Positions 37,433-46,106 of a DNA stretch of 61,707 bases are shown piece after piece (position 1 is the first letter of the stretch; each line of letters starts with the position of its first letter). Location: assembly GCF_001463705.1 (NCBI RefSeq), contig NZ_BBWH01000041.1, positions 1 to 61,707 on the forward strand. Reading direction: 5' to 3'. A program made the position numbers and the translations under genes. Below the pieces are notes generated by a model. The model made no database searches and was not told where the DNA came from. It saw nothing but the letters and a program-made list of their open reading frames with translations. Source of the stretch: Aureimonas sp. AU12 (lineage in GTDB: Bacteria > Pseudomonadota > Alphaproteobacteria > Rhizobiales > Rhizobiaceae).

Positions 37433-37717
37433 TTACTGGGGATCGACGAGCGACCCCAGATCACCGTTCCATTCGACGCCGTCGAGTTCGATCCGCAGAT
37501 CGAGGCCCGTCAGCCCGGCCCGCTCGCGCGCGTCGCGCAACACCGATTGCGGATCGCCCTCGACCGGCGCCTCGCGCACGTCCTCGCCGTCTCCGACGGG
37601 ACCGGCGATCGAGGCTTCGGCCTTGGCCTCGCCGGACTTCTCGAACAGGCGAACAAGGATGAAGCGGGTGGATTCGGCTCCGGTGCGTGGAAAATAGACG
37701 TGGGTCTCGGGGGTCAT
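37433..37717 (-). CDS. Small hypothetical protein, 94 residues
   Basis: A 94-residue, mildly acidic protein beginning TPETHVYFPRTGAESTRFIL after Met. It has no signal peptide, membrane segment, Cys pair or motif I recognise. AGGAGA lies 9 nt before the ATG at 37717, and codon use (third-position G/C) looks like a real gene. The N-terminal half looks like a beta-strand-rich domain (YFPRTG, RFILVRLFEKSG) and the C-terminal half contains LRIELDGVEW. Its only neighbour on this strand is the LacI group downstream. Function unknown. Confidence 0.5.
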   Translation of the reverse strand: MTPETHVYFPRTGAESTRFILVRLFEKSGEAKAEASIAGPVGDGEDVREAPVEGDPQSVLRDARERAGLTGLDLRIELDGVEWNGDLGSLVDPQ

Positions 37718-37893
37718 CGCGATCGTCTCCTGACGCGCGTGCCGCGCGGGTTCGACGGCGATAGATGGGTCGGACGGCGCGGATGGCGACGGCGCCCCGC
37801 TCGCTGCGTTGCACCCAATCCCGCGAGCCCGCGCGCGGAACCATGAAGCGCAAATCGCGCTTGATCGAAAGCCAACCCGCGCTGGAGACCATC

Positions 37894-38094
37894 ATGAGCA
37901 ACACCCCCGGCATCAGCCCGATCACTCCGGATATCGAGGAGATCCGCCATTCCGATCGCAACGAGCGCGATCTGCTCGGCGACGAGCAGGCGGACGATCC
38001 CGCGATGGACGACTTGAAGCCGGAGTCCGGCGAGATCGACGGCGAAGACGAGACGACGGCCCGGATCGAACGCTCGACCCTCGATCTGGCCTGA
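37894..38094 (+). CDS. Small acidic hypothetical protein, 66 residues
   Basis: A 66-residue very acidic protein (SNTPGISPITPDIEEIRHSD, then a Glu/Asp-rich stretch ending LDLA). It has no membrane segment and is probably disordered. GGAGA lies 5 nt before the ATG at 37894; an earlier in-frame ATG at 37843 would add 17 basic residues. I do not recognise it. It is divergent from the 94-residue protein. Confidence 0.4.
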   Translation: MSNTPGISPITPDIEEIRHSDRNERDLLGDEQADDPAMDDLKPESGEIDGEDETTARIERSTLDLA

Positions 38095-38186
38095 ACGGGC
38101 GTGACCGACTGACCACCGCCTTGCCGATCGACGGCGAAGAACCCCATGGGATGCAGCGAGCGGCGTCGTCCAGCCCGATGCATTCC

Positions 38187-38219
38187 CTGCTCTGGCCTTG
38201 CTCTGGCCCTGCTCTGGCG
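38187..38219. repeat. Three tandem 11-bp repeats
   Basis: The unit (C/T)TGCTCTGGC(C/G) occurs three times without gaps. It lies in the 155-bp gap between two small genes. Eleven is not a multiple of three, which fits non-coding DNA and slippage-prone sequence. Confidence 0.7.
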
Positions 38220-38249
38220 CCGCGATGTTGGGTCGCGCCGCCGCTCTCG

Positions 38250-38438
38250 TCAGCGGGTGAAGAGAGCCCAGGCCGCGTCGAACAGGGTGAAGCCGGCGAG
38301 CGGTCCGAACAGCAGCATCAGGATGTTGAAGCCGACGATGCCGACGATCGTCTTTTCCTGGCGCTTCGTCAGGCGCCGCTTCGGGCGCTCGGGCTTCCAG
38401 GGCTCGGGTGGCCGCCAGTTTCGATAATCCACATACAT
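38250..38438 (-). CDS. Small single-pass membrane protein, 62 residues
   Basis: A 62-residue protein with a Trp/Pro-rich N terminus (MYVDYRNWRPPEPWKPERPK), a basic stretch (RRLTKRQEK) and then a hydrophobic C-terminal half (TIVGIVGFNILMLLFGPLAG, then FTLFDAAWALF) forming one or two membrane helices. AGGAGG lies 7 nt before the ATG at 38438, an excellent ribosome site, which is the main support for a real gene. By the positive-inside rule the N terminus is cytoplasmic. No family is recognised. Confidence 0.6.
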   Translation of the reverse strand: MYVDYRNWRPPEPWKPERPKRRLTKRQEKTIVGIVGFNILMLLFGPLAGFTLFDAAWALFTR

Positions 38439-38814
38439 GGCCGGCCTCCTGTCGCATCGACGACATCGATCGGTGACGATAACCGGCCTCGTCCCGGCGA
38501 TAAAGGCCCGACCCGCGTCCCGGTCGGCCGCTCGTCCGGCAACCGCGGGAAAGCCGGGCCGGCGGCTCTGCGGCAAATTGACGGGTTTGCGTGAGGCAGG
38601 CTTTCCGAGGGTTCGGGAGTTCTCAGCCGAGGCGAGACGTGTACCAGGCCATTCTCTCGCTTGCGGGTGGTCACACGCGATCGACGTCGCTTTCGATGGC
38701 TTTTCAGCCGGTTCGACGATAGAATTGTAGCCACTGGCGTGTGCTGCGTGCGCCATGGGATGCCCCCTAAACCGACGGAGAACGGCGAAACCTTTTCCGA
38801 GGGACTGCAGACCC
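38439..38814. other. Intergenic region upstream of nhaA
   Basis: A 376-bp stretch between the small membrane protein gene and nhaA. No gene is supported. It must hold the nhaA promoter. Its length would allow a structured leader, but I could not identify a known sodium-responsive RNA motif with confidence. Confidence 0.4.
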
Positions 38815-40008
38815 ATGTCCAGACACACCCCTGCGCCGCAGCCGCGGAAGCGATCGCTCCTGCGCGCCTTCGTCGAGAATGCCGCGTTCGGCGGCATTAT
38901 CCTGATGGCGGCCGCGACGCTCGCCCTCGTCGTCGCGAACTCGCCCTGGGGCACCGCCTATTTCGACACGCTCCACGCCGATGTCGGCGGCCTTTCCGTG
39001 CTGCACTGGATCAACGACGCGCTGATGGCGCTGTTCTTCCTGATGGTCGGACTTGAGATCAAGCGGGAGGTGCTGACCGGTCAGCTCGCCACTTGGCCGC
39101 AGCGCGTTCTTCCGGGGCTGGCGGCGCTCGGCGGCATGGCCGCGCCGGCGCTCGTCTACCTCGCCTTCAACGGCGGCTCGCCCGAGACGCTGCGCGGCTG
39201 GGCCATCCCTGCGGCCACCGACATCGCCTTCGCGCTCGGCGTCCTGTCGCTGCTCGGGCCGCGCGTGCCCCTGTCGCTGAAGGTGTTTCTGACGGCGCTC
39301 GCCATCATCGACGATCTCGGCGCCGTCGTCATCATCGCCCTCTTCTACACGGCCGACCTGAACGTCCCGGCGCTCGCCGGCGCCGGGCTCGTCGTTGCCG
39401 GGCTGATGGTGATGAACCGCCTCGACGTGCATCGTCTCTCGGCCTATCTCGTGCCGGGCGTCGCGCTCTGGGTCCTCGTCTTCCTGTCGGGCATCCACGC
39501 AACGCTGGCGGGCGTCGTTCTCGCGCTGACGATCCCGCTCGCCGTCGACCGGCGGACCGGCAACTCCTCGCTCATCCGTCTTGAACACGCCATCCAGCCC
39601 GCCGTCGCCTTCGTCATCGTGCCGATCTTCGGCTTCGCCAATGCCGGCGTCTCGTTTGCCGGCTTCACGCCAGCCGCATTGCTCGATCCCGTGCCGCTCG
39701 GCATCGCCGCCGGGCTCTTCCTCGGTAAGCAGGCGGGCGTGTTCGGGGTGTCGTGGATCGCGATCCGAGCGGGGCTCGCCAAGCTTCCCGAGGGCGCGAC
39801 GTGGCGCCAGTTCTACGGTGTGGCGCTGCTGTGCGGCATCGGCTTCACCATGAGCCTCTTCATCGGCCTCCTCGCCTTCCCGACTTCGCCCCTTCTTCAG
39901 GACGAAGTGAAGCTCGGCGTCATCATGGGCTCCGTTCTCTCAGGCATCATGGGGGCGGCGGTCCTGGCGTCGGCCCCGGGACGGGCAAACCATGGGTCTC
40001 GCGCTTGA
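38815..40008 (+). CDS. nhaA: Na+/H+ antiporter NhaA
   Basis: A 397-residue, twelve-helix inner-membrane antiporter that expels sodium in exchange for protons. The pump site Asp pair is present in [20 protein letters not shown] (equivalent to D163/D164 of E. coli). Other blocks are [29 protein letters not shown] and [18 protein letters not shown] chose the ATG at 38815 ([20 protein letters not shown]); an upstream in-frame ATG at 38755 adds a basic stretch without homology. It stands alone. It suggests a salt-exposed or pH-variable habitat. Confidence 0.94.
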   Translation: MSRHTPAPQPRKRSLLRAFVENAAFGGIILMAAATLALVVANSPWGTAYFDTLHADVGGLSVLHWINDALMALFFLMVGLEIKREVLTGQLATWPQRVLPGLAALGGMAAPALVYLAFNGGSPETLRGWAIPAATDIAFALGVLSLLGPRVPLSLKVFLTALAIIDDLGAVVIIALFYTADLNVPALAGAGLVVAGLMVMNRLDVHRLSAYLVPGVALWVLVFLSGIHATLAGVVLALTIPLAVDRRTGNSSLIRLEHAIQPAVAFVIVPIFGFANAGVSFAGFTPAALLDPVPLGIAAGLFLGKQAGVFGVSWIAIRAGLAKLPEGATWRQFYGVALLCGIGFTMSLFIGLLAFPTSPLLQDEVKLGVIMGSVLSGIMGAAVLASAPGRANHGSRA

Positions 40009-40279
40009 GGGTCGGGCCGGACCCAGCCGTACGCATTCGAAACCCGGCGCGAGGGCTCGGGTTTCGGCGTCCTGCGGCAAGGCACGGGGAACCACAGTTC
40101 GATCCGCGGTTGCGGTTCGCCGTCGGCGTGAGCTAGAGCGTCTCCAACAGGAGCGGGATCGCTTCACCGCGGGAAGCGGCCCCGAGCCCCGAAGAACCCA
40201 GCGGATCGAAGGTCGTCGACAACGCGAAGAAGAGGTCCGGGCGAGACGAGACGCGAGCCGCCCCTTGAACGGTAGAACG

Positions 40280-41470
40280 ATGAAGCGACTGGACGTGATC
40301 GACGGGCTGCGAGGTTATTTCCTCGTCTTCATGCTGATCAACCACCTCGCATTCGACGGCGGCTATTGGCTGGTGGAGATCAACCACCGCCAGCTTGCCT
40401 TCGTCGAGGATGCGCAGGGGTTCGTCTTCCTGTCCGGCCTGCTCGTCGGTCTCGTCTATGCAGCCCGCATGGAGCGCCTCGGCTTTGCCGCCACGGCGCG
40501 CACCATCTGGCGGCGCGCGGGCGACCTCTACCGCCGGACCCTGCTGCTTCTGGCCTTCGCCATGACCATGGTCCTGCTGGTGCCCGCCGCCCAGCTGGCC
40601 TGGGTCGACTGGATCGGCGATCTCGACTGGCGCAATCCCGTCCGCATGGCCAGTGCGGCGCTGCTCCTGTTTCAGCCGACCTACATGGACATCCTGCCCC
40701 AGTACATCGTCTACATGCTGGCGGCGCCCTTCCTCGTTCGGGCCTGTCTCGCCCAGCGCTGGCCAGAGGTTCTCATCGGCTCGCTGCTCCTGTGGCTGGC
40801 GGCGCAGTTCGCGATCCAGCGTCCGGTCACGGCGGCGCTGAACACATGGCTCGCCGGCGACAGCGGCCATGGCCTTCGCGTCAACTTCAACCTCATGGCC
40901 TGGCAGGTCGTGTTCACGTTCGGCCTCGTCTTCGGCGTCCTCACGGCGACGAACCGGATCGACTGGACCCGGGTCTTTCGGTCCGACGACAGGCTCGTTC
41001 CGCTGGCCGCGCTCTCGGTCTGCCTCTTCTTCCTGCCCTTCCGTTTCGCGACCGCCCACGACTCCATGCCGATCGACATGCTCGGCCCCTTCCAGAGCTA
41101 CGAGAACCGCTCTGAATTCGGCCTCGTCTACTTCCTGAACTTCGCCGCCGCTGCCTCCGGGATCGCATGGCTCCTCGTTGCGGGACCGGGCCACGCCTCG
41201 CGGCGGGTGCGCGCCTTCGCCGCCCTTCTCTCGCGCCTCTTCCGGCTGCCGTTCCTGCGACTGCTGGGCCGACATTCGCTGCAGGTCTACGTCTGGCACG
41301 TCGTCATCGTCTATCTCGTGCGCTTCGTGGATTTCGAGACGCCGAAGTTCGGCCAGCCGCTGAAGACCGCGATCGCCCTCGGATGCATCGCGCTCCTCGC
41401 CCTGCCGGCGCTCTACCGCGAACGCGCCCGCCTCTTCGGTCGCCTCGGCCCCGGAGCGCGCCAGGCTTGA
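40280..41470 (+). CDS. OpgC-family membrane acyltransferase
   Basis: A 396-residue protein with about ten membrane segments beginning KRLDVIDGLRGYFLVFMLIN after Met. It belongs to the OpgC group of acyltransferases, which succinylate osmoregulated periplasmic glucans in rhizobia and Rhodobacter. The conserved FVFLSGLLVGLVYAARM, LPQYIVYM and the C-terminal LGRHSLQVYVWHVVIVYL fit. The ATG at 40280 matches the family N terminus. opgG and opgH are not in the window, so the acceptor glucan is inferred. The 271-bp gap before it holds no gene. Confidence 0.85.
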   Translation: MKRLDVIDGLRGYFLVFMLINHLAFDGGYWLVEINHRQLAFVEDAQGFVFLSGLLVGLVYAARMERLGFAATARTIWRRAGDLYRRTLLLLAFAMTMVLLVPAAQLAWVDWIGDLDWRNPVRMASAALLLFQPTYMDILPQYIVYMLAAPFLVRACLAQRWPEVLIGSLLLWLAAQFAIQRPVTAALNTWLAGDSGHGLRVNFNLMAWQVVFTFGLVFGVLTATNRIDWTRVFRSDDRLVPLAALSVCLFFLPFRFATAHDSMPIDMLGPFQSYENRSEFGLVYFLNFAAAASGIAWLLVAGPGHASRRVRAFAALLSRLFRLPFLRLLGRHSLQVYVWHVVIVYLVRFVDFETPKFGQPLKTAIALGCIALLALPALYRERARLFGRLGPGARQA

Positions 41471-42025
41471 GAGACAGTCGCTCGGTGTCGGCTGAGTTTC
41501 CATGCGATCGTTGCTGATAAAAAACAGAACCCAGAGATGCGATACTCTCGTGGGAGTTGCTCATTACTTCCGGATCGCGATCGGAAACCGAACTTTTCCA
41601 ACACAATTCCGTTAGCAGCGCATGGTTCTCCAGTGTTGGACCGCATCACCTTCAGGCCTGCTGATCGTCAGGAGATGAACAACGTTCCTCCCAGTCGACG
41701 CTTCAAGACAGGCGGTGAGAGAGCGGCGCAAGAAGGGTACGGTCGATTTTCGATTTTCGCCGAGCAGGCGCTTGCGCGACCGATCCGATCTGATGCGGAT
41801 CTTCGATCGACGGGCTTTTTATTCTTGAGTGAACGCGCCAGATTTCAGGCCGTAACTGAGCGCAGCTGGGTTCATTGATCCAGTTGCTGCCCAGTGGATC
41901 GAACGCGATCATCTCGAAGACGCCTCGCTCGACCGAGACAAGTCCGCACGGCCGATGATCGCTTCAACTTATGTCAACTCGGTTTGGCGAGGGTGGGCAC
42001 GCACCACTCGCGGAACCGCCTGCCC
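41471..42025. other. Intergenic region of lower GC content
   Basis: These 555 bp between the OpgC-like and MHYT genes are visibly richer in A/T than the surroundings (for example AAAAAACAGAACC and CGATTTTCGATTTTCGCC, a direct repeat of CGATTTT). A 113-codon open frame from 41537 on the plus strand has no recognisable domain and unusual composition; I do not support it as a gene. The region may be the remnant of an insertion or simply a long promoter region. Confidence 0.4.
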
Positions 42026-44410
42026 ATGATGACCGTCCTTTCCTGCATCGCGAACGACCACAATCCGTGGCTGATCGCGCTTGCGGCCCTCGTCTGCGTG
42101 GTCGGCTCATGGGTCACGGTGCGGTTGTTCCATCGGGCGGCGGACACGCAGTGGCCGGAACGAGGGGCCTGGCTGGTCCTGACCGCGCTCATCACCGGCG
42201 GATCGATCTGGTGCACCCACTTCATCGCGATCCTCGGCTACGATCCCGGCATATCCATCGGCTTCGACCCCGTCCTGACGATCGTCTCCCTGCTCGTGGC
42301 CATGGTCGGCGCAGGCATCGGCTTCCTGATCGCCTCCTCGGCGGGTCGCTCCGCGTCCCTCGCCGGGGGGGCCATCGTGGGGCTGGCGATCGTCGTGATG
42401 CATTATACGGGCATGCTCGGGTACCGCGTCGAGGGAATCGCGAGCTGGAACCTGCCCTACCTCGTGGCGTCCATCGTCATCTCCTGCAGCCTGTCCGCGG
42501 CCGCCCTCTTCGTGATCCGCCTCGCGCGCGCCCCGCGCAACGCGCGCATCGGCACGGCGCTGCTGGTGCTGGCGATCGTCGGCCTGCACTTCACGGGAAT
42601 GACCGCGTTCCGCGTCGAGCCGATGGTGATCGACGGATCCTTCTCCAATCCCGCCGCCCTTCGCGCGCTGGCGCTCGCCGTCGCCGGCGTCGCCCTCGTC
42701 ATCATCGGCGCGGGCTTCGCCAGCGGCATGATCGACGATCGCTCGCGGGCCAATGCGAGCGAGGCGCTCTCCAACATGTCGAACGGTCTCGTCGCCGTAT
42801 CGTCCACGGGCCGCATCACGCTTTTCAATGCCCGCGTCGGCGAGATCTTCCGCCTGTCCGATCAGGACATCCGCCTCGAGATGCCGCTTGCCACGTTTCT
42901 CGCCCATATCGGCCTGCGCTTCGGGTGGGACGCCGACCGCATCCAGCGGGTCGTCAAGAACCATGCCGCATGGTTCGCGGGATCCGAGACGACGCGGCTG
43001 GAGCAGGAACTCGACGACGGACGGGTCATCGCTATCGTCTGCCGACCGCTGCGCGCGGGAGGTGCGATCCTGACCTACGAGGACGTCACGGAAGCGCGCG
43101 TAGGCCAGAAGAAGATCACCCACATGGCTTATCACGACGCCCTGACGGGCCTCGCCAACCGCCGCCTCTTCACCGACACGATCGAGGATGCGACGGGCGT
43201 CGGCGCCTTCAATCTTCTGATGATCGACCTCGACGGCTTCAAGGGCGTCAACGACAAGTTCGGGCATGCGGCGGGCGACGATCTTCTCGTTCAGGTCGCC
43301 GTGCGGCTGCGGATGGCCCTGTCGGGGGACGACCAGGCCTTTCGTCTCGGCGGCGACGAGTTCGCCGTGCTCCTGCCGATGGATCCAGACCGGGCGGTCG
43401 ACCTGTCGAACCGGATCGTGGATACGATGGCGATGCCGTTCGCGATCGCAACCCATGTCGTCAGGATCGGTTGCAGCATCGGCATCGCTTCGATCCTCGC
43501 CTCCGACGATGCCTCGACGGTGCAGCGGCGCGCCGATCTCGCGCTCTACAAGGCCAAGACCAGCGGACGTGGCCGGGTCGAGGTCTATCAGGACGGCATG
43601 TTCGAGGAAGCCGCCGAGCGTCAGGCCTTCGCCGACGATCTCGCGACGGCCGTGGAGCGAGGCGAGCTCGAACTCCACTATCAGCCCCTGTATGCGCTGC
43701 CCGATCGCCATCTTGCGGGCTACGAGGCGCTGATCCGCTGGCGCCATCCCGAGCGCGGGATGATCTCGCCGGCCCAGTTCATTCCGATCGCCGAGACCAG
43801 CGGCGCGATCGACCGGATCGGTGCCTGGGTGATCGACGAGGCGCTGCGCGAAGCCGCGTCCTGGCCGAGCGGCCTCTACGTCTCCGTCAACGTCTCCCCC
43901 GTCCAGCTGCGCACGCCCGCCATCCTCGCCCATATCCACCGGGCGATGACGGACTACGGTCTGTCGCCGAAGCAGATCGAGATCGAGATCACCGAGACGG
44001 CCATGGTCGACAACGGCGGACAGATCGCGACCCTCCTGGCGGGGTTCCGGGCGCTCGGCATCCGGCTGGCGATGGACGATTTCGGAACCGGCTATTCCTC
44101 GCTCGCGCACCTGCGCGAGTTCAGGATCGATCGCATCAAGATCGATCGCAGCTTCGTCAGTGGCGGGGGTCTGGACGCCGACGAGGATGCCGGCGCCGCG
44201 GCGGTGGTGCGCGCGGTGGTCGGCATGGCGCGCGAACTGTCGATCGAGACCACGGCGGAAGGCATCGAGACCGCCGCGCAGCTCGAGCGGATCGTGGCCC
44301 TCGGCTGCGGCACCGGCCAGGGCTACTTCCTGGGGCGCCCGATGGACGCGAAGGCGGCCGGTGAGCTGGCGCATCGTGTCGCCAGACCGGCGCAGGCCCG
44401 GCGGGCCTGA
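42026..44410 (+). CDS. MHYT-PAS-GGDEF-EAL membrane c-di-GMP protein
   Basis: A 794-residue protein. The N terminus is an MHYT sensor with seven membrane helices and repeated metal-binding motifs (CTHFIAILGYDPG, VVMHYTGMLGY, VGLHFTGMTAF), thought to bind copper and sense gases. A PAS-like segment (about 245-370) follows. The GGDEF domain has an intact GGDEF at 442-446 but no RxxD inhibitory site. The EAL domain has EAL from 567 and the motifs NVSP, EITET, DDFGTGYSS, KIDRSF, AEGIET and QGY. Both enzyme halves look active, so the net direction cannot be predicted. The ATG at 42026 gives MMTVLSCIANDHNPWLI; there is no clear ribosome site. Confidence 0.9.
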   Translation: MMTVLSCIANDHNPWLIALAALVCVVGSWVTVRLFHRAADTQWPERGAWLVLTALITGGSIWCTHFIAILGYDPGISIGFDPVLTIVSLLVAMVGAGIGFLIASSAGRSASLAGGAIVGLAIVVMHYTGMLGYRVEGIASWNLPYLVASIVISCSLSAAALFVIRLARAPRNARIGTALLVLAIVGLHFTGMTAFRVEPMVIDGSFSNPAALRALALAVAGVALVIIGAGFASGMIDDRSRANASEALSNMSNGLVAVSSTGRITLFNARVGEIFRLSDQDIRLEMPLATFLAHIGLRFGWDADRIQRVVKNHAAWFAGSETTRLEQELDDGRVIAIVCRPLRAGGAILTYEDVTEARVGQKKITHMAYHDALTGLANRRLFTDTIEDATGVGAFNLLMIDLDGFKGVNDKFGHAAGDDLLVQVAVRLRMALSGDDQAFRLGGDEFAVLLPMDPDRAVDLSNRIVDTMAMPFAIATHVVRIGCSIGIASILASDDASTVQRRADLALYKAKTSGRGRVEVYQDGMFEEAAERQAFADDLATAVERGELELHYQPLYALPDRHLAGYEALIRWRHPERGMISPAQFIPIAETSGAIDRIGAWVIDEALREAASWPSGLYVSVNVSPVQLRTPAILAHIHRAMTDYGLSPKQIEIEITETAMVDNGGQIATLLAGFRALGIRLAMDDFGTGYSSLAHLREFRIDRIKIDRSFVSGGGLDADEDAGAAAVVRAVVGMARELSIETTAEGIETAAQLERIVALGCGTGQGYFLGRPMDAKAAGELAHRVARPAQARRA

Positions 44411-44505
44411 TCTCGCTCGCCGCCGTACGACAAGTGCGCGGTGACGGCGGTGACGGCGGTGGCGAGCGGAGGGCCGGGATGCGGCCGCCCGCTCGCGGGT
44501 CGGTG

Positions 44506-45126
44506 TCAAGCCGTCAGGATATCCTTCGAGGCGACGGTCGAGTCGGCGTTGAGCCGGTAGACGACGGGCACGCCGGTGGCGAGTTCCTGCGCCACGATCT
44601 CCTCGCCGGTGAGGCCGTCGAGCGCCATGATGAGGGCGCGCAGCGAGTTGCCGTGGGCAGCCACGATCACCGTGCCCCCCGCCAGCACCTTCGGCTGAAT
44701 GCGGTGGATGTAGTAGGGCCAGACGCGGGCGCCCGTGTCCTTCAGCGACTCGCCGCCCGGAGGGGGCACGTCGTAGGAGCGGCGCCAGATATGGACCTGC
44801 TCCTCGCCCCACTTGGCGCGCGCGTCGTCCTTGTTGAGACCGGACAGATCGCCGTAGTCGCGCTCGTTGAGCGCCTGATCGCGGATCGTCTCCAGATCCT
44901 CCTGCCCGAGTTCGCCCTGGATCAGCGAGAGCGTGCGCTGGGCGCGCGACAGGACGCTGGTGAAGGCGATGTCGAAATGCAGGCCCGCGGCCTTCAGGCG
45001 CTGGCCGGCGGCCTTGGCCTCTTCCACGCCCTTCTCGGTCAGGTCCGGGTCGCGCCAGCCGGTGAAGAGGTTCTTGAGGTTCCATTCGCTCTGGCCGTGG
45101 CGGACGAGGACGAGGGTTCGGGACAT
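44506..45126 (-). CDS. gpmA: 2,3-bisphosphoglycerate-dependent phosphoglycerate mutase
   Basis: A 206-residue histidine-phosphatase-superfamily enzyme of glycolysis and gluconeogenesis. The phospho-His motif is [18 protein letters not shown], the second His is in [13 protein letters not shown], and the acid is in [39 protein letters not shown]. It is shorter than the E. coli form (250), as usual in alphaproteobacteria. It follows dapB with 55 bp between them, so cotranscription is likely. In the short gap before the convergent MHYT gene, an 8-bp inverted repeat (44414-44421 with 44461-44468) may help termination. Confidence 0.95.
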   Translation of the reverse strand: MSRTLVLVRHGQSEWNLKNLFTGWRDPDLTEKGVEEAKAAGQRLKAAGLHFDIAFTSVLSRAQRTLSLIQGELGQEDLETIRDQALNERDYGDLSGLNKDDARAKWGEEQVHIWRRSYDVPPPGGESLKDTGARVWPYYIHRIQPKVLAGGTVIVAAHGNSLRALIMALDGLTGEEIVAQELATGVPVVYRLNADSTVASKDILTA

Positions 45127-45181
45127 CGCGGGGGCTCCTTGAGCGCGGGGAAGGGGTCGTTGAGAAGGGGGCGTCGAGGGG

Positions 45182-46000
45182 TCAGCGCGCGAGGCCGAGA
45201 ACGTCGCGCATGGAATAGAGGCCGGGCGCCTGCGCGTTCGCCCAGAGCGCAGCGCGCACCGCGCCCCGCGCGAAGATCGCGCGGTCCTCGGCGCGGTGGA
45301 CGAGTTCGATCCGCTCGCCCTCGCCGGCCAGCACCACGCTGTGCTCGCCGATCACCGAGCCGCCGCGAAGGGTAGCGAAGCCGATCGTGCCGGCCTCCCG
45401 CGCGCCGGTGTGGCCGTCGCGCACCCGCACCGAAGCCTCGCTCAGATCGACGCCGCGCCCGGTGGCGGCGGCCTCGCCGAGCAGCAGCGCCGTGCCGGAA
45501 GGCGCGTCGACCTTGTGGCGGTGATGCATCTCGAGAATCTCGATGTCGAAGAGGTCGGGGCCGAGTGCCCGTGCCGCCTGCTCCACGAGCACGGCCAGGA
45601 GGTTGACGCCGAGACTCATGTTGCCGGACTTGACGACCCGCGCCCCGCCCCGCGCCGCCTCGCCGATCGCCGCCTCGTTGGCGGGGCCGAGCCCGGTCGT
45701 GCCGATGACATGGACGAGCCCGCGCCGTGCGGCGAGCGCGGCGAGGGCGACGCTGAAGGCCGGCGCGGTGAAGTCGATGACCCCGTCGGCTCCGGCCAGC
45801 GCGGCGTCGAGATCCTCGGTGATGGTGATGCCGGCATGGCCGGCGCCCGCGAGCTCTCCGCAATCGCTGCCGAGCGCGATCGAGCCGGTGCGCTCCACGG
45901 CGGCCGAGACGCGAACGCCGGGAGTCTCGGCGACGACGCGAACGAGGGTGCGGCCCATGCGGCCCGCCGCCCCGACGATCACCAGCTTCATCGCGTCCAT
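45182..46000 (-). CDS. dapB: 4-hydroxy-tetrahydrodipicolinate reductase
   Basis: A 272-residue NAD(P)H-dependent enzyme of lysine and diaminopimelate synthesis. The N-terminal Rossmann motif is [15 protein letters not shown]. The catalytic block is [17 protein letters not shown] (His and Lys). [14 protein letters not shown] and NMSLGVNLL are also standard. A GTG directly before the ATG at 46000 is possible, but GAGGAGA at the right spacing favours the ATG. gpmA follows on the same strand. Confidence 0.96.
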   Translation of the reverse strand: MDAMKLVIVGAAGRMGRTLVRVVAETPGVRVSAAVERTGSIALGSDCGELAGAGHAGITITEDLDAALAGADGVIDFTAPAFSVALAALAARRGLVHVIGTTGLGPANEAAIGEAARGGARVVKSGNMSLGVNLLAVLVEQAARALGPDLFDIEILEMHHRHKVDAPSGTALLLGEAAATGRGVDLSEASVRVRDGHTGAREAGTIGFATLRGGSVIGEHSVVLAGEGERIELVHRAEDRAIFARGAVRAALWANAQAPGLYSMRDVLGLAR

Positions 46001-46106
46001 CACCGTCTCCTCAACCCTTGCCTCGGGATCGCTCCCCGGCGGATGCGCAGTCTAGCGCGCCCGGCCGCCCCCTGTCGCGGGAACCGCCGTTCGGCCGTCT
46101 CGGCTC

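Noticed and set aside
38439-38814. Possible sodium riboswitch before nhaA
   Set aside because: The long leader is suggestive, but I could not match it to the known nhaA RNA motifs by eye; a covariance-model search would decide.
41537-41878. 113-codon plus-strand open frame in the low-GC gap
   Set aside because: No recognisable motif and composition unlike neighbouring genes; could be chance in a less GC-rich stretch.
44414-44468. Terminator between the MHYT gene and gpmA
   Set aside because: Only 8 bp pair across a 39-nt loop made of GGCGGTGAC-type repeats; too weak to list as a feature.
42107-45085. Minus-strand 992-codon frame opposite the MHYT gene
   Set aside because: Antisense to a clear MHYT-GGDEF-EAL protein and overlapping gpmA in another frame; no domain content.
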